Assembly (NCBI RefSeq): GCF_000829695.1
Contig: NZ_BBNN01000034.1
Span: forward strand, 24,329 to 88,328
Direction of reading: 5' to 3'
From: Streptomyces sp. NBRC 110035
GTDB taxonomy: Bacteria > Actinomycetota > Actinomycetes > Streptomycetales > Streptomycetaceae
Length of the DNA: 64,000 nucleotides
The notes beneath the pieces were generated by a model. It was not told the DNA's origin, searched no databases, and saw only the letters and a list, made by a program, of their open reading frames with translations. Numbering within the stretch: the stretch's first letter is position 1; the number at the start of each line of letters is the position of its first letter. Shown here piece after piece: positions 1-8,779 of this stretch. Made by a program: the position numbers and the translations under genes.

Positions 1-2
1 AG

Positions 3-455
3 CTGATGGACGCGACCTTCCACCGGTACTACACCGAACACCGGGTGCGGTGCGCGCTCACCGAGGGCGCGGCGGAGCTGCTGGCCGGATGGACGTCGGC
101 GGGGCGCAGCCAGTCGATCCTCAGCATGTACGGGCACGAGGACCTGGTGCCCCTGGTCCGGGGCTTCGGCATCGAGCCGCACTTCCTGCGCGTCGACGGG
201 CGGACCGGGCCGTCCGGCGGCGGCAAGGCGGAGCACATGGTGCGGCACCTCGGCGCGCTGACCGGCGTGGCCCCGGAGCGCACGGTGGTGATCGGCGATG
301 CCGCCGACGACGCGCTGGCCGCGCGGCACGTGGGGGCGTCGGCCGTGCTCTACACCGGCGGCTCGCACAGCAGGGCGAGCCTCGAGGCGGTGGGGGTGCC
401 GGTGGTGGACACGCTGGCGGAGGCCGTGGAGGAAGCGCGACGCCTGGCGGGCTGA
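3..455 (+). CDS. HAD-family hydrolase, C-terminal part
   Basis: This is the C-terminal half of a haloacid-dehalogenase-superfamily phosphatase; the gene begins before the window. An ATG at position 6 is in frame, but nothing shows it is the start because the frame is open to the window edge. The visible 149 residues contain the late HAD motifs: a lysine in GGGKAEHM and the acidic metal-binding motif VVIGDAADDALAARH, followed by the usual glycine-rich segment. The first motif, with the nucleophilic Asp (DxDxT), must lie upstream. Such enzymes hydrolyse phosphate esters such as phosphoglycolate-like substrates. The substrate cannot be read from this fragment. Confidence 0.75.
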   Translation: MMDATFHRYYTEHRVRCALTEGAAELLAGWTSAGRSQSILSMYGHEDLVPLVRGFGIEPHFLRVDGRTGPSGGGKAEHMVRHLGALTGVAPERTVVIGDAADDALAARHVGASAVLYTGGSHSRASLEAVGVPVVDTLAEAVEEARRLAG

Positions 456-960
456 GCCGGGTGCCGGGCGCCACGGCGAAGGGCTGACGGCGGGGGGAAC
501 GGACGACGGAGAACCCGGTGGCACCGGGGCGCACTGTGCAGAACGTCAAAGTTCCACCCCATGTTTTGTACACATACGGCTCATGACGGGCCCCCCGCGG
601 GGGGCGATAGCCTGGGTGGCGTGATCAGCGCGATAGCTCGCGGGGGCCTCGTCGTCCCTGCTGTGCGCCCGGCGAGCACGGACGACATCCGTGGCCGGGT
701 GACGCTCGCTGGTCCTCGCGGGCGGGACGGGACCCGGAGGGTCCCCGGGACGCGCCGCATCCCCCGGGTCCACACGTCGCGGAGAGCGATGTCACACCCG
801 TCGGGCGCGTCGAAACGGGCAGAGAAGCCCCCGCTCGTCTCATCCTGCGGCATAGCGTCGGTACGGAGCGGACACCCCGCCACGTACTACCGCACCGCGG
901 GCGCAGAGACCGTACTTCCTTCTACGTCACGCAACGGCGCGCGACAGGAGCCAGAGGACA
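456..960. other. 505-bp gene-free leader upstream of gdh
   Basis: No convincing coding frame is seen. The stretch holds a perfect 16-bp GC palindrome, GCCCCCC-GC-GGGGGGC, at 590-605. This could terminate the HAD transcript or form a hairpin in a gdh leader. A locally AT-richer patch at about 545-590 (around ttttgtacacata) is the likeliest promoter area, but no clear -35/-10 pair can be fixed. The gdh ribosome site (gacaggagccagagg) sits directly before position 961. Confidence 0.4.
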
Positions 961-3900
961 ATGCAGACCAAGCTGGACGAAGCAAAGGCCGAGCTGCTCG
1001 AAAAGGCTGCCCGGGTAGCTGAGAACAGCCCGGCCGGGGGGAAACTGCCGACCGGGACGACGGACAAGGGCATGCCCGACCGGGACACCGTGCTCGCGTT
1101 CCTCCAGCGCTACTACCTGCACACCGCCCCGGAGGACCTTGTCGGCCGCGACCCGGTCGACATCTTCGGAGCAGCCGTCTCCCACTTCCGGCTGGCCGAG
1201 AACCGCCCCCAGGGCACGGCCAGTGTCCGGGTCCACACCCCGACCGTCGAGGAGAACGGCTGGACGTGCAGCCACTCCGTCGTCGAGGTGGTCACCGACG
1301 ACATGCCCTTCCTCGTGGACTCCGTCACCAACGAGCTGACCCGGCAGGGCCGCGGCATCCACGTCGTCATCCACCCGCAGGTGGTGGTGCGCCGCGACCT
1401 CACCGGCAAGCTGATCGAGGTGCGCGCCGAACCCGCCGGGGGGGAGCTGCCGCACGACGCCCACGTCGAGTCCTGGATCCACGTCGAGACCGACCGTGAG
1501 AGCGACCGCGGGGACCTCAAGCAGATCACCGTCGACCTGCTGCGCGTCCTGTCCGACGTCCGCGAGGCCGTCGAGGACTGGGGCAAGATGCGGCAGGCGG
1601 CGACCCTGCTGGCCGACGGCCTGCCCGACGAACCCGTCCCCGCCGACGTGCCGGGCGGGCAGGTCGAGGAGGCCCGGGAGCTGCTGCGCTGGCTCGCCGA
1701 CGACCACTTCACCTTCCTCGGCTACCGCGAGTACCAGCTGCGCGACGACGACTCGCTGGCCGCCGTCCCCGGCACCGGCCTCGGCATACTGCGCTCCGAC
1801 CCGCACCACCTCACCGACGACGGCCACCCGGTCAGCCCGTCCTTCGAGCGGCTGCCCGCCGACGCCCGCGCCAAGGCGCGCGAGCACAAGCTGCTCGTCC
1901 TGACCAAGGCCAACAGCCGGGCCACCGTGCACCGGCCGTCCTATCTGGACTACATCGGCGTCAAGAAGTTCGACGCGGACGGCAATGTCGTCGGCGAGCG
2001 CCGCTTCCTCGGCCTGTTCTCCTCCGCCGCCTACACCGAGTCCGTCCGCCGGGTCCCGGTGATCCGCCGCAAGGTCGAGGAGGTCCTCGAGCGCGCCGGC
2101 TTCTCGCCGCACAGCCACGACGGGCGCGACCTGCTGCAGATCCTGGAGACCTACCCGCGCGACGAGCTCTTCCAGACCCCGGCCGACGAGCTCCGGGCCA
2201 TCGCCACCTCGGTGCTCTACCTCCAGGAGCGCCGCCGTCTCAGGCTCTACCTGCGCCAGGACGAGTACGGGCGCTACTACTCCGCCCTCGTCTACCTCCC
2301 GCGCGACCGCTACACCACCGGTGTGCGGCTGAGGATCATCGACATCCTCAAGGAGGAACTCGGCGGCATCAGCGTCGACTTCACCGCCTGGAACACCGAG
2401 TCGATCCTCTCCCGGCTGCACTTCGTGGTCCGCGTCCCGCAGGGCACCGAGCTGCCGCAGCTCTCCGAGCACGACCGCGAGCGCATCGAGGCCCGGCTCG
2501 TCGAGGCCGCCCGCTCCTGGGCCGACGGCTTCGGCGAGGCCCTCACCGCCGAACTGGGCGAGGAGCGCGCCGCCGAACTGCTGCGCCGCTACTCGGGCGC
2601 CTTCGCCGAGGGCTACAAGGCCGACCACACGCCGCGCGGCGCCGTCGCCGACCTGGTCCGCCTCGAACAGCTCGACGACGAGAAGAACTTCGAGCTCAGC
2701 CTGTACGAGCCGGTGGGCGCGGCCCCCGAGGAGCGCCGCTTCAAGATCTACCGCAAGGGTGAGGCCGTCTCCCTCTCCGCCGTGCTGCCCGTGCTCCAGC
2801 GGCTCGGCGTCGAGGTCGTCGACGAGCGGCCCTACGAACTGCGCTGCTCCGACCGCAGCGTGGCCTGGATCTACGACTTCGGGCTGCGGCTGCCCAAGGC
2901 CCCCGGCGGCGCCGACTACCTCGGCGACGACGCCCGTGAGCGGTTCCAGGACGCCTTCGCGGCGACCTGGACCGGCAAGGCGGAGAACGACGGCTTCAAC
3001 ACCCTCGTGCTGAGCGCCGGACTGACCTGGCGTCAGGCGACGGTGCTGCGCGCGTACGCCAAGTACCTGCGCCAGGCGGGCTCCACCTTCAGCCAGGACT
3101 ACATGGAGGACACCCTCCGCAACAACGTCCACACCACCCGGCTGCTCGTCTCCCTGTTCGAGGCGCGGATGGCGCCGGAGCGGCAGGGCGCCGGGTTCGA
3201 GCTGGTGGACGCGCTGCTGGAGGAGCTCGACGCCGCCCTCGACCAGGTCGCCTCGCTCGACGAGGACCGCATCCTGCGCTCCTTCCTCACGGTGATCAAG
3301 GCGACGCTGCGCACCAACTTCTTCCAGGAGACGAGCGGCGGCCGCCCGCACGACTACGTCTCCATGAAGTTCGACCCGCAGGCCATGCCCGACCTGCCGG
3401 CGCCGCGTCCGGCGTTCGAGATCTGGGTGTACTCGCCGCGGGTGGAGGGCGTGCACCTGCGGTTCGGCAAGGTCGCGCGCGGCGGCCTGCGCTGGTCGGA
3501 CCGCCGGGAGGACTTCCGCACCGAGATCCTGGGCCTGGTCAAGGCGCAGATGGTGAAGAACACCGTCATCGTGCCGGTCGGCGCCAAGGGCGGCTTCGTC
3601 GCCAAGCAGCTGCCGGACCCGTCCGTGGACCGCGACGCCTGGATGGCCGAGGGCGTCGCCGCGTACAGGACGTTCATCTCGGCGCTGCTCGACATCACCG
3701 ACAACATGGTGGCCGGCGCGGTCGTGCCCCCGGCGGACGTCGTCCGGCACGACGGGGACGACCCCTATCTCGTCGTCGCGGCCGACAAGGGCACCGCCAG
3801 GTTCTCGGACACCGCCAACGAGGTCGCCGAGGCCTACGACTTCTGGCTCGGCGACGCCTTCGCCTCCGGCGGCAGCGCCGGATACGACCACAAGGGCATG

Positions 3901-5889
3901 GGCATCACGGCCCGCGGCGCCTGGGAGTCCGTCAAGCGGCACTTCCGGGAGCTGGGCGTGGACACCCAGAGCCAGGACTTCACGGTCGTCGGCATCGGCG
4001 ACATGTCCGGTGACGTGTTCGGCAACGGCATGCTGCTCAGCGAGCACATCCGGCTGGTCGCCGCCTTCGACCACCGGCACATCTTCATCGACCCCACCCC
4101 GGACGCGGCCGTCGGTCACGCCGAGCGCCGCCGCCTGTTCGACCTGCCGCGCAGCTCCTGGGAGGACTACGACACCGCCCTGCTGTCGGCCGGCGGCGGC
4201 GTGTTCCCGCGCAGCGCCAAATCCATCCCGGTCAACGCGCAGATCCGCGAGGCCCTCGGCATCGAGTCCGGGGTCACCAAGATGACCCCGGCGGACCTGA
4301 TGAAGGCGATCCTCAAGGCGCCGGTGGACCTGCTGTGGAACGGCGGCATCGGCACGTACGTCAAGGCGGCGAGCGAGTCCAACGCCGACGTCGGCGACAA
4401 GGCCAACGACCCCATCCGTGTCGACGGCAAGGACCTGCGGGTCGACGTCGTCGGCGAAGGCGGCAACCTGGGCATGACCCAGCTCGGCCGGATCGAGTTC
4501 GCGCTGCACGGCGGCCGGATCAACACCGACGCCATCGACAACAGCGCCGGCGTGGACACCTCCGACCACGAGGTGAACATCAAGATCCTGCTCAACACCC
4601 TGGTCGCGGACGGCGACATGACGGTCAAGCAGCGCAACAAGCTGCTCGCCTCGATGACCGACGAGGTCGGCGGGCTGGTGCTGCGCGCCAACTACGCGCA
4701 GAACACCGCCATCGCCAACGCCCTGGCCCAGTCCAAGGACATGCTCCACGCCCAGCAGCGCTTCATGAAGTACCTGGTGCGCGAGGGCCACCTCGACCGG
4801 GCCCTGGAGTTCCTCCCCGCCGACCGCCAGATCCGCGAGCGGCTGAGCGCCGGTCAGGGCCTGACCGGTCCGGAGACGGCCGTCCTGATGGCGTACACGA
4901 AGATCACGGTCGCCGACGAGCTGCTGCGCACCTCACTGCCCGACGACCCGTATCTCAGGGTGCTGCTGCACTCCTATTTCCCGGCCCCGCTGCGCGAGCA
5001 GTTCCCCGACCGGATCGACGCGCACCCGCTGCGCCGCGAGATCATCACGACCGTCCTGGTCAACGACACGGTCAACACGGGCGGTACGACGTACCTGCAC
5101 CGGATGCGGGAGGAGACCGGCGCCTCGCTGGAGGAGATCGTCCGGGCCCAGACCGCGGCCCGCGCGATCTTCCGTGCCGCTGTGGTGTGGGACGGGGTCG
5201 AGGCCCTCGACACGTTGGTCGCGGCGGACGTCCAGACCCGGATCAGGCTGCACTCGCGCCGGCTGGTGGAGCGCGGCACGCGCTGGCTGCTGAACAACCG
5301 GCCGCAGCCGCTGGAACTCGAGGAGACGGTGACGTTCTTCGCCGAGCGCGTCGAGCTGGTCTGGTCCCAGCTGCCGAAGCTGCTGCGCGGCGCGGACCTG
5401 AAGTGGTTCCAGAAGATCCACGACGAGCTGACGGGCGTCGGCGTCCCCTCGGAACTCGCCACCCGGGTGGCCGGGTTCTCCTCAGCGTTCGCGGCGATCG
5501 ACATCGTCTCGGTGGCCGACCGCATGGGCAAGGAGCCGCTGGACGTGGCCGAGGTGTACTACGACCTCGCCGACCGGCTGCGCATCACCCAGCTGATGGA
5601 CAGGATCAGCGAGCTGCCCCGCGCCGACCGCTGGCAGTCCATGGCCCGCGCGGCGATCCGCGAGGACCTGTACGCGGCGCACTCGGCGGTCACGGCCGAC
5701 GTGCTCGCGGCGGGCGACGGCACGGCGACACCGGAGCAGCGGTTCACGGTGTGGGAGGCGAAGAACGAGGCCATCATCGGCCGGGCCCGCACCACCCTGG
5801 ACGAGATCCAGAGTTCGGACACCTTCGACCTGGCGAACCTGTCGGTGGCGATGCGGACGATGCGGACGCTGCTGCGCTCGCACGCGTAG
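961..5889 (+). CDS. gdh: NAD-specific glutamate dehydrogenase, 180-kDa class
   Basis: This 1,642-residue protein matches the very large NAD-dependent glutamate dehydrogenase class (about 180 kDa subunits) first described from Streptomyces clavuligerus. It oxidatively deaminates glutamate to 2-oxoglutarate and ammonium in the cytosol and serves mainly glutamate catabolism. The N-terminal half (about residues 1-700) is the family's regulatory extension with ACT-like segments. The catalytic core follows: a glycine/lysine motif PVGAKGGFVAKQ near residue 870, and a Rossmann region with VVGIGDMSGDVFGNGML near residue 1,010. The ATG at 961 is preceded by AGGAG and agrees with the family's N-terminus. 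The gene is a single unit, ending in a strong hairpin shared with the convergent exporter genes. Confidence 0.95.
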   Translation: MQTKLDEAKAELLEKAARVAENSPAGGKLPTGTTDKGMPDRDTVLAFLQRYYLHTAPEDLVGRDPVDIFGAAVSHFRLAENRPQGTASVRVHTPTVEENGWTCSHSVVEVVTDDMPFLVDSVTNELTRQGRGIHVVIHPQVVVRRDLTGKLIEVRAEPAGGELPHDAHVESWIHVETDRESDRGDLKQITVDLLRVLSDVREAVEDWGKMRQAATLLADGLPDEPVPADVPGGQVEEARELLRWLADDHFTFLGYREYQLRDDDSLAAVPGTGLGILRSDPHHLTDDGHPVSPSFERLPADARAKAREHKLLVLTKANSRATVHRPSYLDYIGVKKFDADGNVVGERRFLGLFSSAAYTESVRRVPVIRRKVEEVLERAGFSPHSHDGRDLLQILETYPRDELFQTPADELRAIATSVLYLQERRRLRLYLRQDEYGRYYSALVYLPRDRYTTGVRLRIIDILKEELGGISVDFTAWNTESILSRLHFVVRVPQGTELPQLSEHDRERIEARLVEAARSWADGFGEALTAELGEERAAELLRRYSGAFAEGYKADHTPRGAVADLVRLEQLDDEKNFELSLYEPVGAAPEERRFKIYRKGEAVSLSAVLPVLQRLGVEVVDERPYELRCSDRSVAWIYDFGLRLPKAPGGADYLGDDARERFQDAFAATWTGKAENDGFNTLVLSAGLTWRQATVLRAYAKYLRQAGSTFSQDYMEDTLRNNVHTTRLLVSLFEARMAPERQGAGFELVDALLEELDAALDQVASLDEDRILRSFLTVIKATLRTNFFQETSGGRPHDYVSMKFDPQAMPDLPAPRPAFEIWVYSPRVEGVHLRFGKVARGGLRWSDRREDFRTEILGLVKAQMVKNTVIVPVGAKGGFVAKQLPDPSVDRDAWMAEGVAAYRTFISALLDITDNMVAGAVVPPADVVRHDGDDPYLVVAADKGTARFSDTANEVAEAYDFWLGDAFASGGSAGYDHKGMGITARGAWESVKRHFRELGVDTQSQDFTVVGIGDMSGDVFGNGMLLSEHIRLVAAFDHRHIFIDPTPDAAVGHAERRRLFDLPRSSWEDYDTALLSAGGGVFPRSAKSIPVNAQIREALGIESGVTKMTPADLMKAILKAPVDLLWNGGIGTYVKAASESNADVGDKANDPIRVDGKDLRVDVVGEGGNLGMTQLGRIEFALHGGRINTDAIDNSAGVDTSDHEVNIKILLNTLVADGDMTVKQRNKLLASMTDEVGGLVLRANYAQNTAIANALAQSKDMLHAQQRFMKYLVREGHLDRALEFLPADRQIRERLSAGQGLTGPETAVLMAYTKITVADELLRTSLPDDPYLRVLLHSYFPAPLREQFPDRIDAHPLRREIITTVLVNDTVNTGGTTYLHRMREETGASLEEIVRAQTAARAIFRAAVVWDGVEALDTLVAADVQTRIRLHSRRLVERGTRWLLNNRPQPLELEETVTFFAERVELVWSQLPKLLRGADLKWFQKIHDELTGVGVPSELATRVAGFSSAFAAIDIVSVADRMGKEPLDVAEVYYDLADRLRITQLMDRISELPRADRWQSMARAAIREDLYAAHSAVTADVLAAGDGTATPEQRFTVWEAKNEAIIGRARTTLDEIQSSDTFDLANLSVAMRTMRTLLRSHA

Positions 5890-5932
5890 GGCACCGCGCG
5901 TACGCGCACGGCCCGCCCACGGCTCACCACGC

Positions 5933-5972
5933 GCAGGGGCGCCCCGGACAGGATGGTCCGGGGCGCCCCTGC
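5933..5972. terminator. Bidirectional terminator between gdh and the exporter genes
   Basis: A perfect 17-bp inverted repeat (5933-5949 and 5956-5972, arms GCAGGGGCGCCCCGGAC / GTCCGGGGCGCCCCTGC) encloses a 6-nt loop. It lies between the convergent stops of gdh and the ABC ATPase gene and has no long T-run, as is usual for Streptomyces hairpin terminators. Confidence 0.8.
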
Positions 5973-5991
5973 GGCGTTGCGGTGCCGGTGC

Positions 5992-6879
5992 TCAGGCGGG
6001 CTTCGGAACGGGCTCGGGATCCGGCTTCGGCTCGGCCCCGGCCCCGGGCTCCGGCCCGGTCCTGGGCTTCGGCTTGGGCTTGCGGGCCTTGTCCGGGCCG
6101 CCGGTGAACTTCTCGTACTCCTTGAGGACCTCGTCCGTCGGGCCGTCCATGCGCAGTTCGCCGCGCTCCAGCCACAGCACGCGGTCGCAGGTGTCACGGA
6201 TCGACTTGTTGCTGTGGCTGACCAGGAACACCGTCCCGGCGTGCTTGCGCAGCTCGCGGATGCGGCCCTCGGAACGCTTCTGGAAGGAGCGGTCGCCGGT
6301 GGCCAGCGCCTCGTCGACGAGGAGGACGTCGTGGTCCTTGGCCGCCGCGATGGAGAAGCGGAGCCGGGCCGCCATGCCGGAGGAGTAGGTGCGCATCGGC
6401 AGGGTGATGAAGTCGCCCTTCTCGTTGATGCCGGAGAAGTCGACGATCTCCTGGTAGCGCTCCCGGACCTCCTCGCGGGACATGCCCATGGCGAGCCCGC
6501 CCAGCATGACGTTCCGCTCGCCCGTCAGGTCGTTCATCAGGGCGGCGTTGACGCCGAGCAGGGAGGGCTGGCCGTCGGTGTAGATCCGGCCGTTCTCCAC
6601 CGGGAGCAGGCCGGCGACGGCCTTGAGCAGGGTCGACTTGCCCGAGCCGTTGGTGCCGATGAGGCCGATCGCCTCACCCCGGTGGGCGACGAAGGACACG
6701 TTGCGCACCGCGTGGACCTTGCGCACGCCGGACGCCTTCTCGGTCTTGCGGCGGCGCACGATGCGGTTGAGGGCGGCGGTGGCGCTGCCGCGTCCGGCGC
6801 CGGTGCCGTTGACCCGGTAGACGATGTCGACACCGTCGGCGACGACGGTGGGGATCTTCTCGTCGGTGTTGTCAGCCAC
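5992..6879 (-). CDS. ABC transporter ATPase, Wzt/TagH-type polysaccharide export
   Basis: This 295-residue ATPase is predicted to power export of an undecaprenyl-linked polysaccharide or teichoic-acid-like polymer together with the permease encoded just upstream. It has Walker A GTNGSGKST (about residues 74-82), a signature of the Wzt/TagH kind (YSSGMAARLRFS) and Walker B followed by LLVDEALATGD. The C-terminal 45 residues are a Pro/Lys/Glu-rich tail rather than the carbohydrate-binding domain of long Wzt proteins, so it resembles the short TagH form. The start is GTG at 6879 with GAGGAGAGG upstream. It overlaps the permease stop by 8 bp, so the two are translationally coupled. The exported polymer is not identifiable. 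Confidence 0.88.
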   Translation of the reverse strand: MADNTDEKIPTVVADGVDIVYRVNGTGAGRGSATAALNRIVRRRKTEKASGVRKVHAVRNVSFVAHRGEAIGLIGTNGSGKSTLLKAVAGLLPVENGRIYTDGQPSLLGVNAALMNDLTGERNVMLGGLAMGMSREEVRERYQEIVDFSGINEKGDFITLPMRTYSSGMAARLRFSIAAAKDHDVLLVDEALATGDRSFQKRSEGRIRELRKHAGTVFLVSHSNKSIRDTCDRVLWLERGELRMDGPTDEVLKEYEKFTGGPDKARKPKPKPRTGPEPGAGAEPKPDPEPVPKPA

Positions 6880-7798
6880 GGCCGTACCTCTCCTCAGCCT
6901 TCCAGAAGTAGATGAAGCCGATCACGCCGGCCAGCAGCGCCCAGCCCAGCGCGAACGCCCACACGTGGGCGGGCAGGTACGAGGAGCCGTAGCCGTCGAT
7001 CAGCGCGAAGCGGACCAGGTCCATGTAGACCGCGGCGGGATTCCACTGCAGGACGTCGGCGAGCCAGTGGGGGACGTCCTTGTCGGCGAGCATCGCCGGG
7101 ATGCTGAACATGACGCCCGAGGCGTACATCCAGGTGCGCAGCACGAACGGCATCAGCTGGGCCAGGTCCGGCGTGCTGCTGCCGAGGCGCGCGAAGATCA
7201 GCGCGAGGCCGGTGTTGAAGACGAACTGGAGCAGCAGCGCGGGGACGACCAGCAGCCAGGACAGGGCGGGCATGCTGCCGAACGCCATCACCACGACGAC
7301 CAGGACGATCATCGAGAACAGCAGCTGCTGGAGCTGCTGCAGCGCGAACGAGACGGGCAGCGCGGCCCGCGGGAAGTGCAGGGCCCGCACCAGGCCGAGG
7401 TTGCCGGAGATGGCCCGCACCCCGGCGAGGACCGAGCTCTGCGTGAACGTGAACACGAACACGCCCGTCACCAGGAACGGGACGTAGACGTCGCTCGGAA
7501 TGCCCCGGCGGGCGCCCAGCAGCAGGCCGAAGATGAAGAAGTACACGGCCGCGTTCAGCAGCGGCGTGGCCACCTGCCACAGCTGGCCGAGCTTGGCCTG
7601 GCTGTACTGCGCGGTCAGCTTCGCCCGGGAGAAGGCGAGGATGAAGTGCCGGCGCGCCCACAGCTCGCGGACGTAGGCGGGCAGGGTGGGGCGGGCGCCG
7701 CTGACCGTGAGGCCGTGGCGGGCGGCGAGGGCGGGGAGGTCGTCCTCGGCGGCCGGGTGGACCGGTGCGGGAGGCGGTGTGTGGAGGACCTGACTCAC
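6872..7798 (-). CDS. ABC transporter permease, Wzm/TagG-type polysaccharide export
   Basis: This 308-residue ABC-2 family permease has about six membrane segments, the first following a short cytoplasmic region with the family-typical ELWARRHFILAFSRAKL. It forms the channel through which the partner ATPase drives export of a lipid-linked cell-wall polymer. I chose the GTG at 7798 (VSQVLHTPP) over an in-frame ATG at 7921, because the extra upstream residues are low-complexity, Arg-rich and unlike the family. The ribosome site is weak, so the start is not certain. Its promoter region is the repeat-bearing intergenic stretch shared with a divergent TetR gene, which suggests that regulator controls the exporter. 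Confidence 0.85.
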   Translation of the reverse strand: MSQVLHTPPPAPVHPAAEDDLPALAARHGLTVSGARPTLPAYVRELWARRHFILAFSRAKLTAQYSQAKLGQLWQVATPLLNAAVYFFIFGLLLGARRGIPSDVYVPFLVTGVFVFTFTQSSVLAGVRAISGNLGLVRALHFPRAALPVSFALQQLQQLLFSMIVLVVVVMAFGSMPALSWLLVVPALLLQFVFNTGLALIFARLGSSTPDLAQLMPFVLRTWMYASGVMFSIPAMLADKDVPHWLADVLQWNPAAVYMDLVRFALIDGYGSSYLPAHVWAFALGWALLAGVIGFIYFWKAEERYGRG

Positions 7799-7892
7799 AT
7801 CCGCTGCTTTCGCTAGGGGGTGGGGGAGACGGCGGGGTCGTGCGGTGCCGGGCTCCGCCCGGTGTTTCCCCGCGCATCGTCGCGCGTTCACC

Positions 7893-8102
7893 CACGTCGG
7901 GACGGCACCGTATCGTCGCAACGCGAGCGTAGGCCGAACGCACGTCGGAACGCAACCGTTTCGTCGTGACGGCCCGGGGGTCGGCCCGTCCTCTCCGGTC
8001 CCGGCCGGGTCCGTTCCGGTCCCGGCGCAGCTCCGCTCCCGTGCCTGTCTGTGCCGGATCGGTGTACGTGCTGTCGTCAGAACGGGTCCGTATCGTCGTC
8101 AC
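7893..8102. promoter_or_regulatory. Three operator-like direct repeats between exporter and TetR gene
   Basis: Two 30-bp copies at 7893-7922 and 7941-7970 are identical at 24 of 30 positions, sharing CACGTCGG and CCGT(A/T)TCGTCG, and are spaced 48 bp start to start. A third, partial copy with CCGTATCGTCG lies at 8073-8102, only 18 bp before the TetR start codon. They occupy the whole divergent promoter region between the exporter permease and the TetR regulator. The natural reading is that they are binding sites of that regulator, giving control of the exporter and autoregulation. The assignment is inferred from position and repetition alone. Confidence 0.55.
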
Positions 8103-8119
8103 GCCCTATGCTGGTCCGC

Positions 8120-8746
8120 ATGACGACGAACGCCGAGGAGCCCCAGCCGCCTCCGCGCCGCAGGGCCCCCGCCGGGGCCGCCGTACTGCGCGAGGACGTG
8201 ACGGAGGCGATCCGGACGGCGGTCTTCGAGGAACTCGCGGCCGTCGGCTACGCGCGGATGTCCATCGAGGGCATCGCGCGCCGCGCGGGTGTCGGCAAGA
8301 CCGCCGTGTACCGCCGCTGGCGGTCCAAACTGCACCTGGTCCTGGACCTGGTCTCGGCGATCGCCGTGCAGGGCCTGCCCGCGCCGGACACCGGCTCCCT
8401 GGAGGGCGACCTGCGGCTGCTGTACGAGGTCACCTCACGCGCCCTGCGCCACCCCGTCGCCTCGCAGATCCTCCCCGACCTCCAGGCCGAGGCCGCCCGC
8501 AACCCCGACATCGCCGAGGCACTGCAGAAGGCGCTGCGGGAGGGCCAGGACGGGGTCGCCAAGGGCGTCGTCACGGCGGCCCAGGAGCGCGGCGAGGTGC
8601 GCCCCGGCGTCGACCACGCCCTGGCCCTCGACCTGATCTCGGGCCCGCTGTACTGGCGCTCGGTCGTCATCCGCAACCCGACACTCCCGAAGGGCTACCT
8701 GGCAGCCCTGGCGAGGGCGACGACCGCGGCGCTCAGGGCGCTGTAG
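8120..8746 (+). CDS. TetR-family transcriptional regulator
   Basis: This 208-residue TetR/AcrR-type regulator has a typical N-terminal helix-turn-helix at about residues 28-75 (MSIEGIARRAGVGKTAVYRRW) and an all-helical C-terminal ligand domain of the TetR_C kind (ALDLISGPLYWRSVV). It would act as a ligand-released repressor. The ATG at 8120 gives the normal short acidic/Pro N-terminus; an in-frame ATG at 8108 is the alternative. It is divergent from the polysaccharide exporter, with three repeated sequences between them, so the exporter is the probable target. It converges with galE. Confidence 0.9.
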   Translation: MTTNAEEPQPPPRRRAPAGAAVLREDVTEAIRTAVFEELAAVGYARMSIEGIARRAGVGKTAVYRRWRSKLHLVLDLVSAIAVQGLPAPDTGSLEGDLRLLYEVTSRALRHPVASQILPDLQAEAARNPDIAEALQKALREGQDGVAKGVVTAAQERGEVRPGVDHALALDLISGPLYWRSVVIRNPTLPKGYLAALARATTAALRAL

Positions 8747-8779
8747 GGCAGGTGCCGGGGCGGAGGGCGCCCGCGCGGG

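Noticed and set aside
922..4791. A 1,289-residue open frame on the minus strand opposite gdh
   Set aside because: It is the mirror of a high-GC coding frame: Val/Ala/Gly/Asp-rich without motifs, and gdh on the plus strand is certain.
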